DNA of 64,000 nucleotides from Nemophila menziesii (GCA_029959085.1 JARWIR010000015.1:7563017-7627016); one strand, 5' to 3'. Shown: positions 1-11,749, counted from the stretch's first letter. The notes: generated by a model not told the origin, from the sequence alone. Translations and numbers: made by a program.

Positions 1-550
1 TTTAGTTTGGGTTTTGGCTTTTTTACCTCTGGTTAAACTGGAAAAATTGTTTTTTCATTTTATTTAGATGGGGACGAGGCCACGAACGCCAGCTACTAGT
101 TAGAAAAATAAAACTCTTATGGGTACGGACCTGCATCGTATTTTATTTTTTTGCTTAAGTCCTTATTAATTTTTATTAACTCAATTGTTATTTTGTCCAT
201 ATGGGTTGTACCAATATAGTTAAAAACACATTTCCACTTCATTATGGGTTGTACATATATTCACATTAGTGATGGGCCTGGACCCATCAAGACAATCTTC
301 TTCACACTCGTGTACATCATGATTTGAATATCTACACACTAGAATTATTGGACCAAACAATTAAAACAAATCAATTCACACTCCATGTAATGGATCAACA
401 ATAACATTAAAAAATTGATTCTAATCAAACTCGATTATTGGAACAAAGAATGAACTCTAATCTTTCACAGTATTGGATCAAAAAATCAAACCAAAAAGAA
501 AACAAAAATAGCAAGAACTCCAGTCACACTCGTTAACTGTAAAAAATTGA
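1..550. other. AT-rich intergenic DNA without a gene
   Basis: No credible reading frame or splice pattern is visible. Short phrases such as a 'gggttgtac' motif recur at about 205 and 245. The part after about 180 probably belongs to the same old repeat that recurs at 14.9-16.4 kb, because its right-hand half (550-1650) matches that region in motif order. Confidence 0.5.
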
Positions 551-1259
551 AGTGGAAATGATAAAAAACAAAAAGGAAATCATTATCAGTCTTCACGGTC
601 CTGTACCCACGGTGCTGATTGGTTTTAAGTTGGACCCATGGTGTGGATGCGCTTCACGAGGCTGGCCCCCTAGTGGTGATTTGATTGGGCTGGACCCATG
701 GTGTGGATGGGCTTCACGGGGCTGCACCCACGTTGGTGATGGTAGTGGGGTAGGGCCTTCAATGGTGGAGAATAACCCCTACGGTGGCTGTTTGTTGTTA
801 CTGGAGCGGGTTGGGTTTTGGTTGAGCAGATGAAATGTTGGGGCTATGAACGGTGTTGTTGTTGGTGAAGATGATAATGGTGGCAGCGTTTGAGGGTAAT
901 GGGGAAGATGATGGTGGTGGACAGAGGATTAGGCTGTGAGATTCACTGGTGGATCGTGGTGGTGGATATATTGTTTTGGCGGAGCGGGGTGGTGGAGTTC
1001 TGGTTCAGGCGGCGGGTGGTGGTGGAGATCTGCAGAGCTTCATCGGTATATTGTGCAAAGCTCGTCGGGTTTCTGGTTCATGCGGAGGACGATGGGAAAG
1101 TGAGATCTGAGATGTTGGTTAATGGTGGTTAATGGCTGTTAGAGGGAGGGGGAAGAGGTGGGTGGGGCAGGTATGATAGTGGTGGGGATGGTGTAGAAGG
1201 CAGGATGGGTATGATGGTGATGATGGTGAGAACGATGATGGGGATCGTGTAGACAGTGA

Positions 1260-1357
<98 letters not shown>

Positions 1358-1650
1358 GGTGATGGTGGTTAATGGTCCACGGCAGGAGGGGTAGGTTGGG
1401 TGGTGTGGGTGATGATGGTGATGTTGTTTGGTTCGTAAGAGAGAACAGAGAAGGGAGAGGGGAGAGAGAAAAGAGAAAGGAAATGGGAGGAGGGTTTGGT
1501 TTCTGTTTTAATGGGTTTGATGCTCAGTTTTTGAGCTTTTCATTGTGCTTAAAGGAAATTGAAGGGTATTTTTGGCATTTCAGTTTATCCCTAACCCACT
1601 AGTTAGGGATGAATCTCATAATAGAAACCCAAAAGACTGATGGCCTTATA
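550..1650 (+). repeat. GGT/GAT-rich repeat, copy 1
   Basis: This is G-rich low-complexity DNA built on GGTGATGG-like words. A tandem pair of about 63 bp, 'ggacccatggtgtggatg', lies near 633 and 696. The end carries 'actagttagggatgaatc' followed by 'gccttataaa'. The same order of motifs ('gctggcccc' units, GGTGATGG words, then 'actagttagagacgag' and 'gccttataaa') is present at 14.9-16.5 kb in the same orientation, so the two look like diverged copies of one element. Its open frames are translations of repeats and are not called as genes. Confidence 0.5.
1263..1355. repeat. (GA)n microsatellite
   Basis: An essentially perfect AG/GA dinucleotide run of about 90 bp sits inside the G-rich repeat. 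It is expected to be length-polymorphic. Confidence 0.95.
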
Positions 1651-2095
1651 AATTCATTGCCCCTAATATAAGACATATAGTATATATCAGTTTACTATTT
1701 TTTTGGAAGAAAATAATATAATTCATGTTATGGTAAGAGATGGAATTGATCGTTTCATCAGCATTTAATCTTTTATTTTGTTCCCTGGAATCTGAACTCA
1801 GGGATTTTAGTGATGTAGACGGGTTTTTTTTTAAATTTCTTCAAACACAAATTTTACCTAATTACATTATATAACATTCGTCAATTACATTGATTTATGG
1901 GACAACACCCAGTTAATTACACAAAGAGCATAAGAATTCTCAATTAATTACAATTTCAACTTAATTTCCACTGAATATTACAAAAATTCTCATAGTCCTA
2001 TTAAATAATTATAATAATATTTTTTTCATTTTTTCATTTTTTCATTTTATTTTCAATTTTTTTTTATTTTTAAATTTTTTTTTTTTTCGAAAAAA
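1650..2095. other. AT-rich intergenic DNA
   Basis: AT-rich sequence ends in long T runs. No gene, splice pattern or terminal inverted repeat could be identified. Confidence 0.5.
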
Positions 2096-2640
2096 AAATT
2101 CCCCAGAAATTTTGTGTTCCATGAATACGCAATTCCGAGATTTGTGTGCCAACACACCATTCTAAGATTTGTGTGTTCAGGAATACACATAATTGGAACA
2201 AACAAAATCAAGTTTTGTGTATTCCAAGAATACATTAGTTCGAGTTTTATGTGTTCCATAAATACACAAGTTTGAGTTTATGTGTTCAATGAATCCACAA
2301 ATTTGAATTTTATGTGTTCCATGAACACACAAATTTGAGTTTGATGTGTTCCATGAACACACAGATCTCAGATTTGTGCGTTCGTCCGATTTGTGTGTTG
2401 CACGAATACACAATTCTGAGATTTGTGTGTTCTACGGAATTGGAACAAACAAAATCAAGTTTTGTGTATTCCGGGACTACATAAATTCGAGTTTTATGTT
2501 TTCATGAATACACAAAATTGTTTGTGTGTTGTAAGATTACACAATTCTGAGATTTGTGTATTCTTGGAATACACAAATTTGAAATAAACAAAATCAAGTT
2601 TTGTGTGACCTGGAAAACACAAACCCTAAAACATACAAAA
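2096..2640. repeat. Palindromic minisatellite, about 14 units
   Basis: A degenerate repeat with a unit of about 35-45 bp is centred on the self-complementary word 'tgtgttccatgaacaca', followed by 'aatttgag' or 'attctgagattt'. The units at 2290-2370 are best preserved. Two more diverged copies occur near 2780 and 2815. Each core can fold into a small hairpin. The minus-strand open frames rich in 'GTHK' translate this repeat and are not genes. Confidence 0.75.
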
Positions 2641-3661
2641 TAAAAAAAAGTGTTACACAAAAAGATAATATATCAATATAGTAAAAACGAGTAAAAATGA
2701 GATATATGCAAATAATAAAGAGAAAAAAACAATTTTGTTAAACAAAATAATCATTTAGATTAATTTTATGATTGTGTGCTACAGGAACACATAAACCTAT
2801 ATTTGTATGTTATAGCAACACATAACCCGGAATTTTGATTTTTTTTTTTAAAAATCAAAAGAAATCGAGAAAAAAATTTCGAAAAAAAAAACCGGGAAAA
2901 ATGAATTTGAAAATAAAAATCCAAACCAAAAAATTGGAAAAAAAAAAATACGTAAAGAAATTTTCGAAAAAAAATGGAAAAAAAACAAAAAAATCATATA
3001 AAGACAATAATGAAAGACAAATATGAAAATGTGTTTAATTAGAAATTAAGTTAATAATTTATGAATAAGTAGAGAAATGAAAAATATGAAACTGTAATTA
3101 ATTAAAAATTATCTTGATTTATTTAACGTTTTTATTTACAAAAAAAAAATTAACTTTTTATAAAGTTGATTAAGATTAAGTAGGGTTAATCAATGTAGAC
3201 TTATTGACACGACCAAATTAAAAAACATGAAAATATTTTTGGAAAATTCTTCCATCCAATATTGGATGATCCTACACCAATAATATTAATACACATAACC
3301 CATGTTTTAAACATACAAAAATAACTAACTTGTTAATCTAATGACATGTGTCTTATTATATTTATCAATGGCCATGATATGAATATTGGACCATCCAATA
3401 TTGGATGGAAGTATTACCCAATATTTTTCAACATAACTCCTGAATAAAATAGCGCAATTATATCAAAATTACAAACAGAATATTAATTCTCAAATCACTT
3501 ATACTTGTAATTAATTAATAAAAGAAAAAAAACCAATCTCACCACACAACAAATCAGAAAATAAAAATAAAAAGAAACTAGAATAACAATTTTCACAACC
3601 CAAAACGTGGTGGAATAGGTGAATATACAATACAAAATATATTAATTAATATAATAAATTT
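2641..3661. other. AT-rich intergenic DNA downstream of the EH gene
   Basis: Long A and T runs are present and no supported gene. 'ccaatattggatg' occurs at about 3256 and again inverted at about 3390, about 140 bp apart, and may bound a small decayed inverted-repeat element. The part closest to 3661 is probably the 3' untranslated region of the EH-domain gene. Confidence 0.5.
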
Positions 3662-6600
3662 TCAAAACCTTTTATCAGATTGATTCTCAGAAGAGTTGAC
3701 TTTAAACGGACCAGTTGACCCAAACGGATCAGAATCATCGAAAGAATATCTTCGACTATTATCAAACCCAACATTACTGTTCATAGAGTCAAACCTTGTG
3801 AGTGTTTCTCTTCTAGGTGAAGAAACAGAGGCATTATCATTCATACTAAATGAATCAAACCTAGAAAAACTGTCAAAAGATCCACCACTATATCTTGGTG
3901 AATTTCCAGAAATAGAATCTTCGAATCCAAATGTGTTATTATTGCCTTGTTGGAATACATTATCTGTTCTAAAAGATTCCCCTCCTGAATTGTTTGAATC
4001 GAAAAAGTATTTTTCCCCATTATCTGACTCCTGGATTTAAAATAATAAATATTAACATAAACTAACAAAATAATTTATAAGACCAAATGTTTCCAAAGTA
4101 CCATTTTTAGGCGAAACTTATTCAAAAGTACCATTTTTTGGCTATTTCACTAATTCTGGAAGATATTTCATAGATTTTGAAGGCAATTTGGACATTTCAA
4201 ATAGAGTTACTAGGGTGTGATATGGTCAAATAAAGATATAGTTTATTTGAAATGCCCAAATTGCCCTTAAAATCTATGAAATTTAAGGCTCAGCAAATAT
4301 AAACTAGAAAACTAAACCGATCCAAAAATACAAAAATATATGTATTTCCAAAGTACCATTTTTAGGCCAGATGTATTCAAAAGTACCATTTTTAGGCCAG
4401 ACCTATTCAAAAGTATTAATTTTTAGGCTATTTCACTTATACCGTGAGATATTTCATAGATTTTAAAGGCAATTTGGACATTTCAAATAGAGTTACTAGT
4501 GTGTAATCTAGTCAAATAAAGATATAGTTTATTTGAAATGCCCAAATTGCCCTTAAAATCTATGAAATATCTCAAAATTAGTGAAATGTCCTAAAAATGA
4601 TACTTTTGAATACGTTTGGCCTAAAAATAGCACTTTTGAATACGTTTGGCCTAAAAATGGCACTTTTGAATACATTTGGTCTAAAAATGGTACTTTTGAA
4701 TACGTTGGTCTAAAAATGATACTTTTGAATATGTTTGGCCTAAAAATAGAATTTTCTCATAATTTAAAATTTCGAGTAAATAAGAAAGAATGTTTACCTT
4801 TGAGTTAAAGCCCCAAACAGAATCTATATCATCATCATTATTATCAAAAGTACCCCAAGAAGGTTCATCAAAGCTTCTATAAAGTTTCAAAAATAAAGAA
4901 TAATTAAAAAGCAAATTTTACATTAAACGTAAGAAAATTGTATAAAAGAAGTAAAATTACCGATTAGGTTCAGGATCAGCTTCAAAACCATTCCTAAAGT
5001 GATCATTATTATTATCAGAATAATCTTTAGTTGGACTATCGAATGTTTCTTTTTCACTTCTTGGACTGTTAAATATTTCTTCTTTTCTTGGACTATTAAA
5101 TATTTCTTGTTTTCTTGGACTAGCTTGAGGACTTTTTGATTCATCTTCACTATTGAAAATTGATTCAGGCTCAAAAATATCTGATTTAGTATCAGCTTCA
5201 GGTGAATGAGTATGCGTTTCTTTTTCAGGAGATTTTGAATCGGAGTTTTTAGGTATATTAACATCAAATGTAAAACCTGACCATAATAAAGAAAAAAGTC
5301 AGCTATAATAACATTTTTCACTGAAAAAAAATGAAAAAAAAAAAAAAAAACCTTCATCCTCAAATTTATCCCACTCTTCATCCCATACAGATGCTATTTC
5401 TGGGACACCTGGCTTCCAACCTTATAATAAATCGACAAAAAAAAAACGCAAGATAAGTAAAATAATTTTTTTTTTTTTTCAAAAAAAAATTATTTATTAT
5501 ACCAGGGGGAAGTTCAATAAGTGCTGTTGACTTAACATCTACACCATGTTTTTTACAACGTTCAGACAATGCTTTTAGTAGCTCCTCGAGATCAGATTGT
5601 ATACGATCAGCACGTACCTGAAATATAATCGATTAATTAATTTATTTATCGAAAATTAAATCAAAATGAAGAATAAATATTTTAATTTACCTGAAGAATA
5701 CCATCTGCACTTCCACCTTGTTCCATTTTAGTAATTGCTTGTTGCAGCTCAGTTTTTCTCTCCTATAATTAACGAAATTAATTAAAATATATAATAGAAA
5801 ATGAATAAATAAACAGATGTGTAGAATATTAATTAATTAATTAATTACCTGGACTTCACGAAATGAAGCTTCTTCAATTGTTAACTTAGAAGCTATTTCT
5901 GCTACTTGTTTATACTTTTCTTCATACTTCTTTCCCAACATCTCAGACTGGATCAATTAATTTAAATTAAATGGAATATTTTAATATTAATGATGAAATA
6001 AATAGATATATACATACCTCACGTTTATCTGCTATTGCTCTTTCAGTAATTTCATTAAGTCTATTATCACATCTACTTTTATACAAAACCTGAATAATAA
6101 TGAAACAAAACAATCTAATAAAATGTTTAAAAGATCCTTAATCCTGAGTAACAGTAAGTTAATTAACTTACAAGGTCTTGCATTTTTGTTCTGTAGTAAT
6201 CAAGTTTCTCCTTAGAATCCATGTATACCTTCTCATTACTCTCAGCCTTTTTTTTTTTTTAACAAAAAAAAAAAAAAAAAAGTAGATTTTCAACACAATT
6301 TATATTACAAAAATGAGAAAAAGGATGATAACTTTGTGATCCTTATAAAAAGTACCTTTTCTTCTTGTGTTTGTATTGGGTCTTGACCTATCGCCACATC
6401 AGCTGAACTTTGGTCACCATTAGTAAACTGCATTGACCTATTATCAGTTTCAAGACCACTCATAGGAGGTGTAGGTGCTTGTTGAGGTGGTCTTAATCCT
6501 AAATATAATCAATAAAATTAATAAAAAACACAAGAAGGTATATAAAAAAAAAGAGTGATTAAATAAATCCATTCATACCAGTATTAGTACCAGGACCAGT

Positions 6601-8604
6601 ACCAGGAGGAGGAGCCCATTGTCCATAAGTAGTAGTAGGTGGGCCCACCATAGATAATAATGTCTCATCAAGCATAATACTAGAAGGAAGTGATGGTGGT
6701 AAAGTACGTCCTTCTCTAAATCTCTCCATTAAATAAAGTGCTATACTAAATTCTCTTAAAGATAACATGCTATCATTATCTTGATCTGATAAATCCCATA
6801 CTTGTTTTAACACCTCTGCAAAATTTTAACAGTTATAATCTTATTTAATTGAGTGATAAAAAAAATTAAAAAAAAAAAAAAAAGATACCTCTTGGAAGTC
6901 TCCAACTTAAGAAGAGATTACGCGCTTGTTCACCAGAGATTCTTCCAATTCTATGAGTATCTACTTCCATAAAAACTTTCGCATATTTTTGAACTCCAGC
7001 ACGTGTCATTTTTGGCCATGGAATCTCTGAATTGCCACCTGGCATTCCTGATTGTTGCTGAGGTGGCGGCATTACTTGTTGCTGAGGTGGTGGGATTACT
7101 TGAGGTGAAACTTGTTGGTTAGGTTTAGGTTGTGTTTGTGTTGGTTGAGATGGTCTAGAGGAGTAAGTACTGTTTAGTTCTTGAAATGGGTCGGGTTTAG
7201 GTGTAGTTTGAGGAGTGGGACCCACGGGAACGAGAGCTGATGAAGGAGGGTATGATGAATTTTGTTGCTTAGAGAATATGTCTGAATCTAAAGCAGGTCT
7301 TGAAGAAGTATTTGAGAGTGAATCATGAGGTGTCATTTGAAAACTAGTTCCTCTAGTAGGAGTTTGCATAGTTGCATTACCAGAAGTTATATTACTTCTT
7401 CCACTAAGCCAATCACTTGACATTGACATATTAGGGTTTTGAAGACCAGGACCTGGACCAGGACCACCCATATTACCTCCTCTAGGAAAATTTGGATTAT
7501 TATTAATACCTTGTGGTGTACTGGGCCCACCAGACACTTGAGGAGAAGGTCCTCTAATCTGCTGGTTACTTTGAGATGCGCCGTAATATTGCTGGTTCAC
7601 ACCTGTGTTTTGTGGTACTTGTCCTCTGTAACCAACATTTTGAGAAATTACTGGTGCAGAACCACCCATCTGAGGTGTCAAACCACCCATCTGAGGTGTA
7701 GAACCACCCATCTGAGGTGTAGAACCACCCATCTGAGGTGTAGAACCACCCATCTGAGGTGTCAAACCACCCATCTGAGGAGCAGAACCACGAAACTGGG
7801 ATGCAGAACCACCCATCTGGGGTATAGAACCACTCATTTGGGGTGCAGCACCACCCATCTGGGGAGCAGAACCACGAATCTGAGGTGCAGAACCACCCAT
7901 CTGGGGTGTAGAACCACCCATCTGGGGAACAGAACCACCCATTTGGGATGCAGAACCACGAATCTGAGGTGCAGAACCACCCATCTGGGGAACAGAACCA
8001 CCCATTTGAGGTGCAGAACCACGAATCTGAGGTGCAGCTCCTCTGAAACCAAGATTTTGAGAAGTTACAGGTGTAGCAGGAGCAGGTGAATTAGCCTGAG
8101 GAGGGGCAGAAATGGCAGAAAGATCTATAGTTGGAGGAGGGATTTTCGCTGAAGCAGGACCATAAATAGCTAACTTTACTATATCAGGTGTAAGTTCACG
8201 CTTACTCTGTGCCACAGTTACAAGTTTAAGTGCATTATAAAACTCTTCACGACTAAGAAAACCTGAATGGCTTCTATCAGCATGCATCCATATCTGTAAA
8301 AAAACAACAATTTGATGATAAATTCACCACTAATTTGCTCTAATCACGCCCTTTTACTTTAATTAGTAAAAATCTAACATTTGATTAAATTGCGTTAAAA
8401 CCCATCATATACCAATACAATAAGCAGATTCATTACAAAGTAAAGTATAAAACAGAAACAAAATAAACATTTATAGAGACGGACCTGAGCAAGGACTTGT
8501 TTAGACAACTTGGATCCTTGTAAAAATCCAACAGCCTCAGCTCCGCTGATCCTTCCATCTTGATCCAAATCTGCTCGCCTAAAGTAAGCTTCAAATTGAT
8601 CCAT
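3662..8604 (-). CDS. EH1/Pan1: EH-domain endocytic adaptor, AtEH1/Pan1-like, 13 exons
   Basis: Exons read from the minus strand: 8604-8485, 8293-6889, 6815-6579, 6498-6356, 6246-6172, 6089-6018, 5947-5849, 5762-5691, 5617-5503, 5420-5352, 5276-4961, 4876-4798, 4030-3662. All junctions are GT-AG and in phase, giving 1056 aa. EH domain 1 is at the extreme N-terminus with a canonical EF-hand (DLDQDGRISGAE, 12-23). EH domain 2 is at about 465-555 with a second calcium-type loop (DLSDQDNDSMLS). Between them lies Pro/Gln/Met/Gly-rich linker with 21-bp coding repeats. Exons 5-9 (about 636-775) are charged and coiled-coil-like. The Ser/Asp/Asn-rich tail has a DPF motif at 1035-1037, which in endocytic proteins binds adaptor appendages. 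In plants this family forms part of the TPLATE complex at clathrin-mediated endocytosis sites. Length is close to AtEH1 (about 1019 aa) and shorter than AtEH2, so EH1 is the better match. The gene appears intact. Confidence 0.93.
4085..4760. mobile_element. Foldback/MITE-like element in the last EH1 intron
   Basis: The 767-bp intron between coding exons 12 and 13 is mostly filled by inverted repeats. At both ends there are 30-odd-bp tandem units containing 'caaaagtaccatttttagg' (left) or its complement 'cctaaaaatggtacttttg' (right). Inside are two copies of a palindrome of about 140 bp whose arms share 'atttcatagatttt' and 'ggcaatttgg', centred at about 4205 and 4505. No transposase is present and no target duplication could be fixed. 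The element is transcribed as intron sequence, where it could form a long hairpin. Confidence 0.7.
7675..8045 (-). repeat. 21-bp coding minisatellite in the EH1 linker
   Basis: About 18 tandem in-frame 21-bp units encode variants of the heptad G-S-(A/T/V)-P-Q-(M/I)-(G/R), residues about 125-257 of the EH protein. Every third or fourth unit is the I-R variant, which suggests higher-order duplication of several units together. Four units near 7690-7750 are almost identical at DNA level, pointing to recent expansion or contraction by slippage or unequal exchange. Confidence 0.9.
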
Positions 8605-9080
8605 TATTCTTTTGCGAAACTAATTGGTTATTAGATCAAACTCATAGCACTTGGTAGATATTGATCAATTCAGAATATGTAAGAGGTGGAGAAATTGTTT
8701 AACTAAATATGATTTGTGTAAATTAATGAATAAAAATCAAAATTGGGGTTAATAAAAATGTAGATCGAGGGAATAAAAAGTTTATCTGTTTGGGGGAAAA
8801 AATAGATTTAGGGATTTTGTTGAGGTGTGCAGTAAACAAAATTGAAAAGGATGAGATGCGCTATTATTTATTTACTTGTGTTTTGTGTAATGAATATATT
8901 GAGTATGTGGATTTGGTCGATGGATTGGTGTCTTCATTGTTTGAATAACATTTTTTCTTTTCTCTTTTGTCGTTATCGTTTAAACTTTTTAAAGGGGAGA
9001 TAGTTTTTTTATCGCGGATTTACAAATGTTTTGGAAAAAAAAAAAAGATTTACAAATGTTGACATTTTTCATTTTAATTT
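8605..9080. promoter_or_regulatory. Upstream region and probable 5' leader of the EH1 gene
   Basis: AT-rich sequence lies immediately upstream of the EH1 start codon on the minus strand. It should contain the 5' leader and promoter, but no TATA box or other element stands out enough to place the transcription start. Confidence 0.4.
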
Positions 9081-9119
9081 TTGGGTTATTGTTGAAAACA
9101 TCCTCCTTAAACTCTCTAA

Positions 9120-9835
9120 TTGTTTTTTTATGCCTTCAATAATCTTATTTATAAAAAAATGCCTAATGAAATAATTATTTATAGAAAACATCCCCTTTAT
9201 ATTTTCTATACCTTTATTAATTTCATCACATGCGCGCGTCCGTGAAATTTTTTTAAAATCGTCATAACTAATTCAAAAAAAATCAGAAAATTAAAAAAAA
9301 AAATATTTTTGAATAAATCTAATTAATATTTACGTCTATGAATTTTTTTGATTTTTTTTGAATTTTTTTAATTTTTTCGAATTTTTTTAATTTTTTTTTC
9401 GCAGACACGGGATTCCATGTTTTAAACATGGAATTCCATGTTTTAAACCGTGAAATAAACATGGAATTCCATGTTTTAAACATGAAATTCCATGTTTCAA
9501 ACATGAAATTCCATGTTTTAAACATGGAATTTCGTGTCTGCGAAAAAAAAATTAAAAAAATCAAAAAAAATTAAAAAAAATCAAAAAATTCAGAAAATTC
9601 CGAAAAAAATCATAGACGTAAATATTAATTTGATTTATCCAAATATAATTTTTTTTGATTTTTTTGATTTTTTTTGAATTAGTTATAACGATTTTAAAAA
9701 AATTTCACGGACGCGCGCGCGTGTTTATTAGTTTTTTTCTTATTTTTTAATTGTTAATTATAAGGGGGCTGTTTTCAATAAATATTTTTTTCTAGGCACT
9801 TTTTTCTAAATAAGTTTTTTAATAGGCATCAATCA
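9120..9835. mobile_element. Foldback element with a palindromic core
   Basis: Two arms of roughly 290 bp (about 9120-9410 and 9540-9835) are inverted copies. The best-conserved blocks are 'gcgcgcgtccgtgaaatttt', 'cgtyataactaattcaaaaa', 'aatatttacgtctatga' and the inner 'cgcagacacg'. The outer parts are more diverged but still share a 'gaaaacatcc/gaaaacagcc' stretch. The centre (9405-9545) is a run of GGAATTCCATGTTTTAAAC-like units, each itself palindromic. There is no open reading frame of interest. The structure is that of a foldback or long-TIR MITE; the superfamily cannot be named. Confidence 0.8.
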
Positions 9836-9859
9836 ACAATTGGCTCTTTAATTTTTTTC

Positions 9860-11460
9860 CTAAACATAATATATTAATATATTAAGAGATTATTACCTTA
9901 TTACCTAAAGGGTGTTGAACACATCCCCTTAGAACCCAACAAGACTAGGTGAATTCTATCTTTTTATTAAAGGGCACGACAAAAAATTAACACTATAGGA
10001 AAAAATCTCAATTACATTTTTACCCATTTTTATTTTTTATTTCCTATATATACTAATTTTATTTTATCAGAAATTAAAACCCTAAAATCTATTTCTCTCT
10101 CCTCTCTTTTATCTTCTCTCGTAACCTTATTTTCTCTCTCCTTTTTCTCCATGAAAACTCAATGAAAGTTTCACAAATCTCTATTTCCTCCTTGAAAACT
10201 CAATGAAAGCTTCATAAAAGCCACCAACCACCGCAGTCTTCTCGGACAAAGCACTGGAAAGCATACCCACGCTCGCCGGAGAAGACGAAAAGAACTGTCG
10301 CTGGTCAACGGTGACCACCGCCGTCGCTTAGAATCTCCATTGCTGCAACTGTCACGTGCTCGTCCGGCGCCGCTCTGGTGGATGCGCTCATTCCAGATTC
10401 ACGACAAAAGCTTATTCCAGATCCACGGCAAAATCTTCCTTAGAACCTGTAGGTATATTTTGAAGCTCAATGTGTTTTTCTTCAATATCCCAACACACTG
10501 TACCTGCTTCAACAGTTTTCAGACGACCAATTCATAGGTATTTTTTTACTTTTTTTCGAATTATTGTACAAATTTTGGTACTGAGTAATTGATTTTAATT
10601 TTGAAAATTACTGGTATGTTGTGTTTAGCTCTGAAAGGTTTAGAGCCGATGTGATAAAAGAAACGAATTGGGATTTTAGGCGTTCAAGACAAAGTTTTTT
10701 GTTTTGTTTATTCCTTACTCAATATTAGTAATACAGTAATATAGAAGATTGACTTTTTTTATTGGCATTTGAATATGCAGTCTCAGTATTACTTTTGTGA
10801 GGCGTATAATAAATACTTTTATCTTTTTGGACCATGATTTCATATTAATTGTAATTTTATCTTATTAATTTATTTAGTTGTATTTTCTTACGTAATAGTT
10901 TGATTTTTAAATTAATACCTTCTATTTTTTTTCTTGTAAAACAATTTCATTTTTGTAATGCAAAATAGATTTTTGTATTAAACTCTATACTTTTGTCTAA
11001 ATGCTCAGCACTTTTACTGATTATACGAGAAATGCTCAGCACTTTTATTGATTAAACGAGCATGCTCAACACTTTTATTGATTAAAAGAGCATGCTCAGT
11101 ATATTTACTCAATAAAAAATTTCGAATAATCAGCAAATTTTTCTAATACTCAGTACTTTTTTCACGCTCAGTACTTTATGCTCAGTACTTTTCCAGACTC
11201 GGTACTTTATGCTCAGTACTTTTTCCATGCTCAGTACTTTATGCTCAGTACTTTATCCGGCGGTGGTCGGTGGCCGGAGGTCGGAGCTTGAAATTATTAA
11301 TAGTTAATGAAAGAGGAGAGAAAAAAATTGATAAAGGAGGAGAGAGATTAATGGTTATGGAGGAGAGAGAATAATCTTTTTCTTTGTCTTATATACACTA
11401 TAAGGGTAGTAAAGGTATTTGTCAATTTTGAGGCCTCTAAGTAGGACAGAGAATCCACTT
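9860..11460. other. Unclassified element-like region with TGCTCAGTACTTT repeats
   Basis: 10.07-10.55 kb is CT-rich, then moderately GC-rich sequence reminiscent of the start of a plant gene: a CT-rich leader, an ATG near 10152, and Pro/Ala/Arg codons near 10340-10420. No intact frame longer than 65 codons follows. At about 11000-11260, 'tgctcagtactttt'-type units recur roughly a dozen times. The flanks (9915-9990 and 11400-11500) share phrases about small gaps and 'ctaagtagg/gactaggtg' but no clean inverted ends. It may be a gene fragment carried by a non-autonomous transposon; I do not recognise a product. Confidence 0.4.
11000..11265. repeat. TGCTCAGTACTTT short dispersed-tandem repeat
   Basis: About 12 imperfect copies of 'atgctcagtacttttt', spaced 15-40 bp apart and decaying from left to right. 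The first copies also include 'attgattaaacgagc'. Confidence 0.75.
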
Positions 11461-11520
11461 GGTTCCTATATGACTCTAAGATGGTCCACAAGACTCCTTG
11501 GTAATTGACCCATATATTAA

Positions 11521-11745
11521 GTGCCGTTTGGGATTGCTTTTCAAAATAATTACTTGAAGTGATTTTAGATCCGTAACAACACTTTAGACTCTTAAAATCA
11601 CTTTCAAGAAAAGCACTAGATAAGTGATTAATAATCACTTAAAGTGATTTTAGATGTCAAGATATTTTTTAATATTTTTTACAAATATATTAATTTTAAT
11701 CAAAAAGCACTTTTAACTCCAAAATAATCAATCCCAAACGGACTC
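11521..11745. mobile_element. Tourist/PIF-Harbinger-type MITE, copy 1 (225 bp)
   Basis: The ends are 'gtgccgtttgggattg' and the inverse of 'gagtccgtttgggattg', flanked by a TAA target duplication (11518-11520 and 11746-11748). The interior is non-coding and rich in 'cactt(a)aagtgattttagat' words. A close relative lies at 31780-32009. TIR length, size and the 3-bp TAA duplication fit the PIF/Harbinger group. Confidence 0.88.
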
Positions 11746-11749
11746 TAAA

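Noticed and set aside
1372..1602. Plus-strand ORF after the GA microsatellite
   Set aside because: Low-complexity translation of G-rich repeat, with no family resemblance or gene structure.
2835..3026. Lysine-rich 63-codon ORF
   Set aside because: It is a translation of poly(A)-rich sequence; composition alone explains it.
7675..8045. CRISPR-like regular array
   Set aside because: The units are directly adjacent, in frame and code for a heptad in a plant nuclear gene; there are no unique spacers.
7439..8089. 216-codon plus-strand open frame rich in Arg-Thr-Thr-His-Leu repeats
   Set aside because: It is the antisense shadow of the 21-bp coding minisatellite in EH1. A 21-bp unit keeps all frames open, and the sense frame has clear EH domains and splicing.
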